NCBI GenBank assembly: GCA_902779675.1
Contig: CACZCK010000027.1
Coordinates: forward strand, 1-36,938
Origin: an uncultured Coriobacteriaceae bacterium
Lineage (GTDB): Bacteria; Actinomycetota; Coriobacteriia; Coriobacteriales; Atopobiaceae
Direction of reading: 5' to 3'
DNA length: 36,938 bases
Below are positions 6,949 through 14,609 of this stretch, one piece after another; within the stretch, counting starts at the first letter, position 1, and every line of letters starts with the position of its first letter. Made by a program: the position numbers and the translations under genes. The notes beneath the pieces were generated by a model. It had not been told where the DNA came from. It made no database searches and saw only the letters and a program-made list of their open reading frames with translations.

Positions 6949-8793
6949 CTACATGACGGCAGGCGCGGAGACGCCAATGAGTCGCAGTGCGACCTCGAGG
7001 TTAACGCGGACGGCATCGCAGGCGGCCAGACGCGCGCGAGAGAGCTCGGCGTCGAGCGGACGACCGTCGCTGGGCAGCACCTGGCAGTCGTGGTAGAAGC
7101 TGTGGTAGGTGCTGGCAAGCTCCTCGCAGAAGTGCGTGATGCGGAACGGGGCACGATCACGGGCGCAGCTGGCGATGAGGTCGGGGAACTCGGACAGCTT
7201 GCGCGAAAGTGCGAGCTCGGTCGGATCGGTGAGCAGCGACAGGTCGTAGTTCTCGCCCAAAGCCTTTGCCGCCACCGCGTCCATGCCCATCTCAGCGGCC
7301 TCCTCGGCACTCACGCCGGCAGCGCGACGCAGGATGGAGCAAATGCGCGCATGGGCGTACTGCACGTAGTAGACCGGGTTGGTGTTGTTCTGCTCCTTGA
7401 CCTTCTCGATATCGAAGTCGATGGTCTGGTTGGAGGAGCGGCTGATGAGCGTATAGCGGGTGGCGTCGACGCCGGCCTCGTCGACCAGCTCCTGGAAGCT
7501 GATCATGGTGCCGCGGCGCTTGGACATGCGCACAGGCTCGCCGTTGCGCAGCAGGTTGACAAACTGGCCCAGCAGGATCTCGTACTTGCCAGGGTAGCCC
7601 ATGGCGTCGGCGACGGACTGCACGCGCTTGATGTAGCCGTGGTGGTCGGCACCCCAAATGTTGATCTCGTAATCGACGATCTCGAACTTCTTCCAGCAGT
7701 AGGCCACGTCGGAGGCGAAGTAGGTGTACTCGCCATTGCTCTTGATGAGCACGCGGTCCTTGTCGTCGCCGAAATCGGTCGACTTGAACCACAGGGCGCC
7801 GTCCTCGGTGCGATAGAGCAGGCCCTTGTCCTCGAGCATCTTGAAGGTCTTGTCGATGTAGGAGATGCCGGTCTCGTCGGGCACGTAGAAGCTGCGCTCG
7901 CTGCGCCACTCGTCGAAGTCGCAACGCACCTGGTGGCAGGTGTCCTTGATCTGCTGGAGCATGTCCTGGTAGGAGCGCTCGCGGAACTCGGGGTCGCGCA
8001 CCTCGGCGGGCTCGCTCACCCACTTGTCGCCGTCGGTCTCGTAGAAGCGCTGCGCGATACCAATGATGTAGTCGCCGCCGTAGGAGTTGCCGCCCAGGGC
8101 CTCGTTGAAGGCGTCCATGAACGGGTGGGTCTCGGGCTTCTCGTCGAGCTCGTCCTCGACATAGGCCTCACGGTCGGCCAGCAGCTTGGCGGCAGCGGTG
8201 GCAGCGTCGACGCCGTCGGCCTTCACGATCTGGTCGATCTGCAGGTAGCGCATAGCCACCGACTGACCGAAGACGTCCATCTGCGAACCGTGGTCGTTGA
8301 TGTAGTACTCGCGCTGCACGTCGAAGTTGGCGTGCTCGAGCACGTTGCACAGCGAGTCGCCGATGGCGGCCCAGCGACCGTGGCCCACGTGCAGCGGACC
8401 GGTGGGGTTGGCCGAGATGAACTCGACCTGGGTGCGCAGGCCGTCGCCCACGTTGACCTTGCCCCAGTCATCGCCCGCCTCGATGACAGTGCGGAAGACC
8501 TCGTTGTTGGCAGCGGAGTTGAGGTAGAAGTTGATGAAGCCGGGGCCAGCGACCTCGACCTTGGACACCGAGCTGCTCTCGGGCATGTGCGCCACGATGG
8601 CCGCGGCGATCTTGGCGGGAGCCATGTGGGCGAGGCGTGCGGATCGCATTGCCACCGTCGAGGTCCAGTCGCCGTTACCAGAATCAGCCGGTCGCTCGAT
8701 GCCACAGTCGGTGACCTCGAACTCGGGCAGATCTCCTGCGGCTTGTGCAGCGGCGAGTGCCTGCTTGACAAGCTCCTCGATCGTTTCGGGCAT
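6949..8793 (-). CDS. argS: Arginyl-tRNA synthetase
   Basis: Class Ia aminoacyl-tRNA synthetase that charges tRNA-Arg in the cytoplasm. At 614 aa it is slightly longer than the usual 550-590. The start at ATG 8793 follows AAGGAG. The N-terminal Arg-N domain (about 5-90, with VAGPGFINFYL) is followed by the Rossmann core with FISANPTGPLHVGHGR, the HIGH signature read here as HVGH at 135-138. The KMSKS loop appears as RMSKRRG, and the C-terminal anticodon-binding DALR-type domain ends in ...SAPAVM, close to the usual terminal Met. All catalytic landmarks are present. It is a single gene with its own extended -10 promoter candidate and a strong terminator. Confidence 0.98.
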   Translation of the reverse strand: MPETIEELVKQALAAAQAAGDLPEFEVTDCGIERPADSGNGDWTSTVAMRSARLAHMAPAKIAAAIVAHMPESSSVSKVEVAGPGFINFYLNSAANNEVFRTVIEAGDDWGKVNVGDGLRTQVEFISANPTGPLHVGHGRWAAIGDSLCNVLEHANFDVQREYYINDHGSQMDVFGQSVAMRYLQIDQIVKADGVDAATAAAKLLADREAYVEDELDEKPETHPFMDAFNEALGGNSYGGDYIIGIAQRFYETDGDKWVSEPAEVRDPEFRERSYQDMLQQIKDTCHQVRCDFDEWRSERSFYVPDETGISYIDKTFKMLEDKGLLYRTEDGALWFKSTDFGDDKDRVLIKSNGEYTYFASDVAYCWKKFEIVDYEINIWGADHHGYIKRVQSVADAMGYPGKYEILLGQFVNLLRNGEPVRMSKRRGTMISFQELVDEAGVDATRYTLISRSSNQTIDFDIEKVKEQNNTNPVYYVQYAHARICSILRRAAGVSAEEAAEMGMDAVAAKALGENYDLSLLTDPTELALSRKLSEFPDLIASCARDRAPFRITHFCEELASTYHSFYHDCQVLPSDGRPLDAELSRARLAACDAVRVNLEVALRLIGVSAPAVM

Positions 8794-8837
8794 GCTCAGA
8801 ACTCCTTAATATCGTGGGTACGACGTACAACTTGAAC

Positions 8838-8846
8838 AGTGTAGCA
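8838..8846 (-). promoter_or_regulatory. Extended -10 promoter candidate for argS
   Basis: Minus-strand TGCTACACT about 45 bases upstream of the argS start, with only a poor -35 (CTGTTA) at 17 bases. The short leader shows no T-box features. Confidence 0.45.
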
Positions 8847-8918
8847 AAGATATCTGCCGTTAACAGCGCCTAACAGGGTATTCACCGATTTGATGTGTGC
8901 TCCGTGCACGCATGCAAA

Positions 8919-8957
8919 AGCGTCGTGCCAAAAGGGTAGCCCTTTTGGCACGACGCT
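8919..8957 (-). terminator. Intrinsic terminator of pncB
   Basis: Stem of 18 bp (8919-8936 with 8940-8957) and a three-base loop, 24 bases past the pncB stop. The minus strand continues with TTTT. It isolates pncB from argS. Confidence 0.9.
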
Positions 8958-8980
8958 CGGTTGCTGTGAGAGACGTATCG

Positions 8981-10471
8981 CTAGCGGCTGGTGCGGCGCC
9001 CCGAGCCCTTGGCCTCCTCGAGGGCGAGCTCGTTGCGTAGCTCGGCCAGCCCGCGCTCGAGGCCCACCGGGTAGGTCTGCGGGTTGAGGAAGCGCTTGGT
9101 GGCGGGGTCGAGGTGCATGATCGCCTCGCGGCAGCGCGCCTTGGCAGCCTCGAGGGACTCGGCCTCCCCCACCCTATGGCCGTCCTCGACCACCTTGACC
9201 AGCATCTCAACGGGCGTGGCGTCGGAGAGGTCATAGCTCGTCAGGCCGTCGAGCACATCGACCATGGAGGTGGCGTCGCCGCTGTCCACCGAGTCGTCCA
9301 CGATCATGTCGCCCACGGGCACGCCTGCCGTATCGTAGTAGCGCCTGATGTGCTGCACGCCAGGGATGGTGCGCTTGTACGCCTGCTCGGAGAGCTTGAT
9401 CACCGGATCCCAGGGGTCCTCGGGCGTCTCACGCGTGGCCGAGAGCTTGTAGACGCCACCGAGCGAGGGTTGCGGGTCGCAAGTGGCGAGCTTGGTGCCC
9501 ACGCCAAACGAGTCGATGGGGGCACCCTGCGCGAACAGCGACTGGATGGTGTACTCATCGAGGTCGTTGGAGGCGGAGATCTTGACATAGGGCAGGTCAG
9601 CCTCGTCGAAGGCCTTGCGCGCGGCCTTGGACAGACGCGCGAGGTCGCCCGAGTCGATGCGCACGGCCGCCAGACGCTCGCCGCGCTCCTCCATCTCCTT
9701 GGCCACCGTGATGGCATGCTTGATGCCCTCGTGCACGTCGTAGGTATCGAGCAGCAGCACGCAGTTCTTGGGGCTGGAGGCTGCAAAGGCGCGGAAGGCG
9801 TCGAGCTCGGTGGGGAACGACATCACCCAGGAGTGCGCATGCGTGCCGAACACGGGAATGCCGTAGATCTTGCCTGCAAGGACGTTGGACGTCGAGGAGG
9901 CGCCGCCGATGTAAGAGGCGCGAGCCACCGCCAGGCCACCATCGGGGCCCTGAGCGCGACGCAGACCAAAGTCGGAGACGGGATGGCCCTCGGCCGCATG
10001 CACCACACGAGCCGTCTTAGTAGCCACCAGCGTCTGGAAGTTGACCAGGTTGAGCAGGGCGGTCTCGATGAGCTGGCAGTCGATCAGCGGACCTTGCACG
10101 CGCACCATAGGCTCACGCGCAAAGACCAGCTCGCCCTCGGGGATGGCCCACACGTCCACGTGCATGCGGAAGTCGCGCAGGTACTCGAGGAAGCCGGGCT
10201 TGAACATGGCGCCACCGCCGGGTGCCTGCACGCCTGCCAGGTAGTCGATGGAGGCGTCGTCGTAGACGAAGTTCTCTACCAGGTCGGCAATCTGTCCGAT
10301 GCCGCAGGCAATGCCGTAGCCGCCCTTGAACGGCGCGTCGCGGAAGAAGACGTTGAAGCAACCCTCCCCTCCCATCATGCCCGACTCCCAGTAGCCCTGG
10401 GCCATCGTGAGCTCGTAGAGGTCGGTATTGAGCGCCACGTCGCTCGGACGCGTGATGTCTGTCAGTGCCAT
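8981..10471 (-). CDS. pncB: Nicotinate phosphoribosyltransferase
   Basis: Converts nicotinate and PRPP (with ATP) to nicotinate mononucleotide in the NAD salvage route. At 496 aa it falls in the longer bacterial class (about 440-500). The start at ATG 10471 has AGGGAGAAG upstream. Family landmarks in order: the N-terminal NTDLYELTMAQGYW (15-28), FFRDAPFKGGYGIACG, the substrate segment SDFGLRRAQGPDGG (166-179), and GTHAHSWVMSF (209-219), where the His before Ser (H213) is the expected phosphorylated residue. VRIDSGDLARLSK and FGVGTKLATC then complete the PRPP/NaMN site. It is the last gene of a probable unit that starts with the WecA/TagO-type gene, 65 bases after the small coiled-coil protein gene, and it ends at a strong terminator. 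Confidence 0.97.
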   Translation of the reverse strand: MALTDITRPSDVALNTDLYELTMAQGYWESGMMGGEGCFNVFFRDAPFKGGYGIACGIGQIADLVENFVYDDASIDYLAGVQAPGGGAMFKPGFLEYLRDFRMHVDVWAIPEGELVFAREPMVRVQGPLIDCQLIETALLNLVNFQTLVATKTARVVHAAEGHPVSDFGLRRAQGPDGGLAVARASYIGGASSTSNVLAGKIYGIPVFGTHAHSWVMSFPTELDAFRAFAASSPKNCVLLLDTYDVHEGIKHAITVAKEMEERGERLAAVRIDSGDLARLSKAARKAFDEADLPYVKISASNDLDEYTIQSLFAQGAPIDSFGVGTKLATCDPQPSLGGVYKLSATRETPEDPWDPVIKLSEQAYKRTIPGVQHIRRYYDTAGVPVGDMIVDDSVDSGDATSMVDVLDGLTSYDLSDATPVEMLVKVVEDGHRVGEAESLEAAKARCREAIMHLDPATKRFLNPQTYPVGLERGLAELRNELALEEAKGSGRRTSR

Positions 10472-10536
10472 TGCTTTCTTCTCCCTTCGCCGCAGGCGAC
10501 ACCCGCGGGCATCAGAGACGTTTATCTGCCAATCGG

Positions 10537-10899
10537 TCAGCCGACGAGGAAGTGCATGACCACGATGATGCCCACAAGCAAAGCAAGCACGGCCAGCACG
10601 ATCTTTTGCCCCATGGGCATGCGCAAGTCGTCGTCGGGTTCCATGAGCTTCGCGCCGCGCTCGCGCGCCTCGCGGATGCGGCGGTCATCCTCGGACTCCA
10701 CCCGCTGCGCAGGGCGAGCCGCACTCGGTGTGGGCCGTACCTCGCGTGCAGCGGGCTGGGCCTTCTCCGCACGCAGCGCCTCCAGCTCGGCTCGCTCGCG
10801 CTCCGCGAGCTCCCGAGCCTCGCGAGCCGCCTTCTCGGCGCGCAGGGCCTCGAGCTCCGCGCGCTCCTCGTCGGTCAGGGGCTGTGCCTCGTCGGCCAT
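10537..10899 (-). CDS. Small tail-anchored coiled-coil protein, function unknown
   Basis: Protein of 120 aa, not recognised as a named family. The start at ATG 10899 has AAGGG upstream. Residues 10-50 form a highly charged helix, probably a coiled coil, built from two copies of ERAELEALRAEKA (12-24 and 35-47). A basic Pro/Ala linker (51-66) and a charged stretch follow. A single hydrophobic helix at 99-118 (IVLAVLALLVGIIVVMHFLV) ends the protein. With no signal peptide and a terminal helix, it looks tail-anchored with its N-terminus in the cytoplasm. It sits 54 bases after the radical SAM gene and 65 bases before pncB, all read the same way. A possible -10 box (TATAGT, 10945-10950) lies just upstream. 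Confidence 0.75.
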   Translation of the reverse strand: MADEAQPLTDEERAELEALRAEKAAREARELAERERAELEALRAEKAQPAAREVRPTPSAARPAQRVESEDDRRIREARERGAKLMEPDDDLRMPMGQKIVLAVLALLVGIIVVMHFLVG

Positions 10900-10953
10900 A
10901 AGTGATCCCTTCAATAGGCGCCTCTCTCGACGCAATACCCAAAGACTATAGCG

Positions 10954-11907
10954 CTAAATCTCTGCCGCGCCCGCCACCTCGGGCCCCACGACACCCGTTG
11001 CATCGAATGGGGGTACGAAGCTTTCCGACACCGTGCCACCCTGCTGCCACCACATACGCTCGAAGCCCAGGGCGTCGGCATAGTCAAGCACCGTCTCGTA
11101 CTCGTCATCGTCGAGCGGCCGGGCAAGCGAGCCACCCGCTGCGCGGCATGTCTCGTTAGGCGTGTACTGGTTCATGACCGACAGGTCCACCTCGTTGCCG
11201 CAGAGCTCCCACACTCGCCCGAGCACCGACAGCGAGTCGTCCACGTGGTCGGGCAGCACCAAGTGACGCACGATGATGCCGCGCCTCATGGCACCGTCCT
11301 CCCCCATCAGGGTCCCACCCGCGGCGCGCACGCTCTCGAGCATAGCCGCGAGCGCCGCCTCGGCAACCTGCGGGTAGTCCGCCACGGCCGAGAGGGTGCC
11401 TGCCACCTGGGGCGAGGCGTACTTGAAGTCGGTGAGCCAGACGTCCACCACGTCGGACATGGCCCGCACCACCTCGGGGCGCTCGTAGCCCGAGGTGTTG
11501 CATACGATGGGCAGGGTGAGACCCGCCGCGCGCGCCTGCAGCACCGCAGCGCGCACGTGTGGCGCGTAGTGCAACGGCGTAACGAGGTTGATGTTGAGGG
11601 CTCCCTGCTCCTGCAGCTCGAGCATCATCTGCGCGAGGCGCCCGGTGGTCACTTCGAGCCCGAAGCCCTCTTGCGAAATCTCGTGGTTCTGGCAGAACAC
11701 GCACCGCAGCGGGCAGCCGGCAAAAAAGATGGCGCCCGATCCCGCTTCGCCCGAGATGGGCGGCTCCTCCCAGAAGTGCAAGGCGCAGCGCGCGACGCGC
11801 AGCGTGGCAGAAGCGCCACAGCGGCCTGCCTTGCCCTCGGCTCGCCTGGCGTGGCAGCGCCTGGGGCACAGCTCGCAGTCCTGATATGCGTTGAAGCCCA
11901 CGTCCAT
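10954..11907 (-). CDS. PflX-like radical SAM protein
   Basis: Iron-sulfur radical SAM protein of 317 aa resembling the PflX group (pyruvate-formate-lyase-activating-enzyme homologs, COG1313). The start at ATG 11907 lies eight bases after the stop of the upstream transferase gene, so translation is probably coupled; no strong separate ribosome site is seen. The radical SAM motif is CPLRCVFC (C65, C69, C72), followed by QNHEIS. The N-terminal Cys cluster CELCPRRCHARRAEGKAGRCG (residues 11-31) is typical of PflX and absent from true PflA. The core continues with INLVTPLHYAP and an LPIVCNTSGYE strand. The substrate protein is unknown, and no glycyl-radical enzyme is encoded nearby. A longer open frame upstream (to 13107) is a chance frame over the transferase gene. 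Confidence 0.85.
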   Translation of the reverse strand: MDVGFNAYQDCELCPRRCHARRAEGKAGRCGASATLRVARCALHFWEEPPISGEAGSGAIFFAGCPLRCVFCQNHEISQEGFGLEVTTGRLAQMMLELQEQGALNINLVTPLHYAPHVRAAVLQARAAGLTLPIVCNTSGYERPEVVRAMSDVVDVWLTDFKYASPQVAGTLSAVADYPQVAEAALAAMLESVRAAGGTLMGEDGAMRRGIIVRHLVLPDHVDDSLSVLGRVWELCGNEVDLSVMNQYTPNETCRAAGGSLARPLDDDEYETVLDYADALGFERMWWQQGGTVSESFVPPFDATGVVGPEVAGAAEI

Positions 11908-11915
11908 GGGTGCGG

Positions 11916-13118
11916 CTACTTGAGGAAGGGCACGTGCGGGGTGTGCTCTTGCTCGAAGCGAGCCTCCTCCTTCTCGAAGGCGGGGTTCTGCGGGCTGATG
12001 ATCTCGTCGGAACCCGTGCGGGGGTTGTAATGGTGCAGCAAAACAGGGCTGAACAGCTTGAGATGCGCAGCAAAGAGCCCAGAGGCCACCACAAGCAGCG
12101 TGAACACCGTGATGCGCGCGATGGGTCCGATCTGCGTCATGACGATGGCGCCGATGCTCAGCAAGACTGTCCACGCGTAGATGACGAGCACCGTCTGGCG
12201 CTGGTCGAAGCCCTCGTCGAGCAGGCGGTGGTGGATGTGGCCACGATCGGCCTGACCCACGCTCACATGGGCGCGGCTGCGGCGGATGATGGCCGAGAAG
12301 GTGTCGATGATGGGGATGCCCGCCACGACCAGCGGCACGATGATGGTGGTGAGGCTGGAGATGCGCGTGACCGAGAGCAGCGAGATCGTGGCGAGGGTGA
12401 AGCCCAGAAGCAACGACCCCGAGTCGCCAAGGAAGATCGAGGCGGGGTGGAAGTTGTAGCGCAGGAAGCCGAGGGTCGAGCCAGCGAGCGCGATGGCCAG
12501 CGTGGCAGCGTCCACCTGTCCGCGCAGCAGCGAGAGCACAAACAGGGTCATGCTGGCAATGAAGGCGATGCCCGACGCGAGCCCGTCCAAGCCATCGATG
12601 AGATTGAAGATGTTGGTGTAGGCCACCAGATAGATGACGGTGACCGGATAGGTGAGCCAGCCCACATGGAAGAGTCCCTCGGCCTCGAGCGGGTTGACGA
12701 CGTCGCCGATGACCAGTCCGCCGGCAACCGCCACGCAGGCGGCAATCAGCTGGCCGACCAGCTTCTTCTTGGGTGTGAGCGAGATGCAGTCGTCCACCAC
12801 GCCCGTGAGGAAGATGATCACGAAGGCTATGCCCAAGAGCGTGTAGTCGACGCTGCGCAGGTGGGGCGAGGGCGTGAACGCCATGGACCACCCCAGGTAG
12901 TGAGAGCCCACGTAGCGCACCACGAGCAGGGCCACGATGCCCGTAAAGACGGCGATGCCGCCCATGCGCGGGATGGGCTTGCGGTTGATGCGGCGGTTGT
13001 TTGGATAGTCGACTGCGTCCATCTTCCAGGCGATGGCGCTGGCGACGGGCGTCATGAACAGCGACACCACAAGCGCCACCACAAAGAGGCACAAGTAGGC
13101 CATCCACTGCTTAGCCAT
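11916..13118 (-). CDS. WecA/TagO-type undecaprenyl-phosphate sugar-1-phosphate transferase
   Basis: Polytopic membrane enzyme (400 aa, about ten helices) of the glycosyltransferase 4 / MraY family. It moves a GlcNAc- or related sugar-1-phosphate from a UDP-sugar to undecaprenyl phosphate, the first step for wall teichoic acid or another envelope glycan. Seen motifs: RINRKPIPRMGGIAV (43-57), the Mg-binding Asp pair GVVDD (106-110), NIFNLIDGLDGLASG (169-183), FLGDSGS (229-235), and GHIHHRLL (293-300). The last is the His motif that separates WecA/TagO/RfbP-like members from MraY. The start is ATG 13118, with AGGAAGG about 16 bases upstream. It heads a unit with the PflX-like gene and is divergent from the 6S RNA gene. 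The exact sugar is not determined, so no symbol is given. Confidence 0.92.
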   Translation of the reverse strand: MAKQWMAYLCLFVVALVVSLFMTPVASAIAWKMDAVDYPNNRRINRKPIPRMGGIAVFTGIVALLVVRYVGSHYLGWSMAFTPSPHLRSVDYTLLGIAFVIIFLTGVVDDCISLTPKKKLVGQLIAACVAVAGGLVIGDVVNPLEAEGLFHVGWLTYPVTVIYLVAYTNIFNLIDGLDGLASGIAFIASMTLFVLSLLRGQVDAATLAIALAGSTLGFLRYNFHPASIFLGDSGSLLLGFTLATISLLSVTRISSLTTIIVPLVVAGIPIIDTFSAIIRRSRAHVSVGQADRGHIHHRLLDEGFDQRQTVLVIYAWTVLLSIGAIVMTQIGPIARITVFTLLVVASGLFAAHLKLFSPVLLHHYNPRTGSDEIISPQNPAFEKEEARFEQEHTPHVPFLK

Positions 13119-13227
13119 GTTTGCCTACGCCTTCCTACGCCGCCAGATGCGTGCCATAATGCCACATCTTATGATTGTTTTCGCTCGGAGCGCGCAAGTC
13201 AAGACTGGTATTCGCAAGGGGCACACG

Positions 13228-13233
13228 TATAGT
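13228..13233 (+). promoter_or_regulatory. -10 box of the 6S RNA gene
   Basis: TATAGT seven bases before the base-paired 5' end of the RNA at 13240. The -35 region (about 13205-13210, CTGGTA) is poor. The position fits a start at 13240 exactly, where the closing stem begins. Confidence 0.55.
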
Positions 13234-13239
13234 GGAATT

Positions 13240-13409
13240 GTCATCCCCCTGCGGCTCAACTGGGTGAACCGACAAGTGTTTCGAGGGAGTCCGGATCTCG
13301 TGTCCAGTACAGGTATCCTCCGTTGTTGAGGAAGCTGGAACAAGCGAGGAGGACACCCACCTTATGGAGGTGGGTTCATAATCGAAACCGTGGGGGGATG
13401 GCTTTTTGT
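13240..13409 (+). ncRNA. ssrS: Structured RNA, probable 6S RNA
   Basis: About 170-nt RNA with its own promoter box and a TTTTTGTT end. The 5' arm 13240-13254 pairs over 15 positions (three G-U) with 13388-13402, forming the closing stem. A terminal stem-loop pairs TCCTC..TTGTT (13316-13327) with AACAA..GAGGA (13339-13350), extended by GTGTCC/GGACAC (13300-13305 with 13351-13356). Between these arms lies a large open region with a small 3'-side hairpin (ACCCACCT 13355-13362 with AGGTGGGT 13368-13375). Closing stem, large bubble with a 3'-side hairpin, and terminal arm is the 6S RNA plan. The GGACACCCACCTT segment resembles the conserved 3' bubble of known 6S RNAs, from memory. 6S RNA mimics an open promoter and sequesters RNA polymerase holoenzyme in stationary phase. 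RNase P and tmRNA were considered and lack their key motifs. Confidence 0.75.
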
Positions 13410-13721
13410 TTGCGCTGGTAGATGGGGGCGCGAAGTCTTCCCGCACTTTTTTCTCGAACCCGCGGTCTACGGTTTGAATACAAATTCGAATTCGAATTTG
13501 CCGGCATTTCAAAGGCTGATGTTGCCCCACTCCCCCACCGCGAGTTCCTGATACGACGGCCCACCAACCAGGTAGGTAATTGACGAATACAGACGTACCG
13601 TAATGTCAAGCGCACAGACCGCGCCCGTTGGTGGAGCCGCGTCGTGCAGTTCGGGCGGCATTGCTGCCTATGCCTGGGTAACGCGAGCCTGCTGGGGGAA
13701 GCCCACGGTCGGGCATCAGCT
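13410..13721. other. Gene-free stretch after the 6S RNA
   Basis: No coding region is supported in these 312 bases. Open minus-strand frames through here have no ribosome site and a composition unlike neighbours. The one distinct signal is the palindrome at 13481-13500. Confidence 0.5.
13481..13500. repeat. 20-bp perfect palindrome
   Basis: A perfect palindrome whose core is AAATTCGAATTCGAATTT, two abutting TTCGAA sites. It is AT-rich in a high-GC genome and lies about 70 bases past the 6S RNA end. It could be a protein-binding site or part of a degenerate element; no function is assigned. Confidence 0.5.
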
Positions 13722-13970
13722 TTAATACCAGGCGATTGTGCCAGACTCTTGCGGACGCTCCTCGCGCGTGATTGCGGCAATCGCGTGCTTCATCTTGCTC
13801 CCGTACCACGGATAGCCCACAGCCTTGTCGGTCGGTGCGAGCTCGGTCACCTCATAGGTTCCGTTGGCGAGGCCAACAACAATGCGACCCACGTCGTCGG
13901 ACTTGCCCTCGACGGCATATGAGTATGTGGCGCTTCTGCCTTCGATCCCTATGAGTCTGTACCTAATCAC
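13722..13970 (-). CDS. Small conserved-looking hypothetical protein
   Basis: Protein of 82 aa starting at GTG 13970, with GAGG four bases before the start. It reads as a compact alpha-beta domain: N-terminal strands MIRYRLIGIEGRSATYSY, then VEGKSDDVGRIVVGLANGTYEVTELAPTD, a helix-forming SKMKHAIAAITRE, and a C-terminus ending IAWY. This pattern (strand, PEGK-like turn, glycine turn, HAI..I helix, terminal AWY) resembles a group of short uncharacterised proteins seen in Firmicutes and Actinobacteria, recalled from memory and not aligned. No catalytic residues are evident. It is isolated in the repeat-rich region, with no operon partner. Confidence 0.65.
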   Translation of the reverse strand: MIRYRLIGIEGRSATYSYAVEGKSDDVGRIVVGLANGTYEVTELAPTDKAVGYPWYGSKMKHAIAAITREERPQESGTIAWY

Positions 13971-14048
13971 CTAGCCTCGCGCTTCTCTTAAGCCATTCGA
14001 ACAGGGCCTCTTGGTAATCAGTATAGGTTGGTTTGGTCGTTCGCCTGC

Positions 14049-14082
14049 GTTAAACGAAGGTCAGAAAGCGACCGCGTTCAAC
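14049..14082. repeat. Hairpin repeat, family 1 copy A
   Basis: Imperfect hairpin in which GTTAAACG pairs with CGTTCAAC and GGTC with GACC around an AGAAA-type loop. It is one of three related copies within 550 bases (others at 14321-14358 and 14557-14609). Confidence 0.7.
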
Positions 14083-14122
14083 TGAACCCATGTCGGCTGG
14101 TTTCTGTGACGACGCGAGAAAA

Positions 14123-14275
14123 CGTTCAAGATACTCCGTTAGTGTGTCATGTGGCCGCGTAATCAGCGATTCATTTAAATATTGATATTGATTCACCTGC
14201 GATTTTATTAGGGCCAGACTGCACCGTCGGCATCACACCGGTAACAGGTGACACACTAACGGTGTTTCTTGAACG
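14123..14275. repeat. Small element with 27-bp inverted ends
   Basis: The arms 14123-14149 and 14249-14275 are inverted copies matching at 25 of 27 positions; both contain CCGTTAGTGTGTCA. The 99 bases between them are AT-rich and encode nothing. Size (153 bp), long inverted ends and lack of coding fit a MITE-like or other non-autonomous element, or a large transcript hairpin. No target-site duplication was confirmed. Confidence 0.6.
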
Positions 14276-14320
14276 AAATGCGCCATGGCTCACCGCAGAT
14301 TGCCCCCCAAGCGCGTCGTC

Positions 14321-14358
14321 GGTTGAACGAAGGTCGAAAAAGCGACCCTCGTTCAACC
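14321..14358. repeat. Hairpin repeat, family 1 copy B
   Basis: The best-formed copy: GGTTGAACGA pairs with TCGTTCAACC, one mismatch, then GGTCG pairs with CGACC around AAAAAG. The arms resemble copies A and C. Confidence 0.75.
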
Positions 14359-14399
14359 CAAGAATGAGCGCAACGACTCCGTGCCGGCCAGATACATAA

Positions 14400-14556
14400 T
14401 GCAAAGTCGATTGCAGATTCGTTCCAATAATGCCTGTTGGTGACAGAATCATTCTGATTGACTTTGCACTTGCTTAAATACACAGTGCAAAGTCGATTTC
14501 TTCTCAAGATGAATAAGGCCTGTTGTCGCTTTATTGAAGCGTATCGACTTCGCACT
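14400..14556. repeat. Four alternating copies of TGCAAAGTCGAT
   Basis: The motif occurs forward at 14400-14412, inverted at 14456-14470 (one change), forward at 14484-14498, and inverted at 14543-14556 (one change). Neighbouring copies can pair: 14456-14470 with 14484-14498 across about 13 bases, for example. The last copy directly abuts hairpin copy C. The alternation suggests a compound inverted-repeat element, a set of binding sites or a folded RNA. Confidence 0.65.
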
Positions 14557-14609
14557 AATCTCTGTGTTGAAAGAAGGTCGGAAAAGCGACCGCGTTCAAC
14601 GCAGAGATT
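14557..14609. repeat. Hairpin repeat, family 1 copy C
   Basis: A 53-nt hairpin: an outer AATCTCTG/CAGAGATT stem, a mismatch, then the family-1 stem GTTGAA/TTCAAC and GGTCG/CGACC. It is the longest of the three copies and ends 131 bases before the first Nif11 precursor gene. With the other repeats it fills the 13971-14739 gap, which has no supported gene. Confidence 0.75.

Noticed and set aside
7090..8835. A 581-residue plus-strand frame opposite argS
   Set aside because: Antisense shadow; translation is low-complexity and argS itself is intact.
10954..13107. A 717-residue open frame that would join the radical SAM domain to a long N-terminal extension
   Set aside because: The extension lies out of frame over the WecA/TagO-type gene, is rich in Arg/His/Pro, and has no ribosome site; the radical SAM protein starts cleanly at 11907.
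13240..13409. RNase P RNA or tmRNA
   Set aside because: A GAGGGAGTCCGGA stretch recalls RNase P, but the RNA is far too short, ends at a terminator and lacks the other conserved RNase P regions; there is no tRNA-like CCA end for tmRNA.
14171..14555. Two overlapping minus-strand frames of 93-99 residues in the repeat cluster
   Set aside because: They run through the inverted repeats, lack ribosome sites and have no recognisable pattern.
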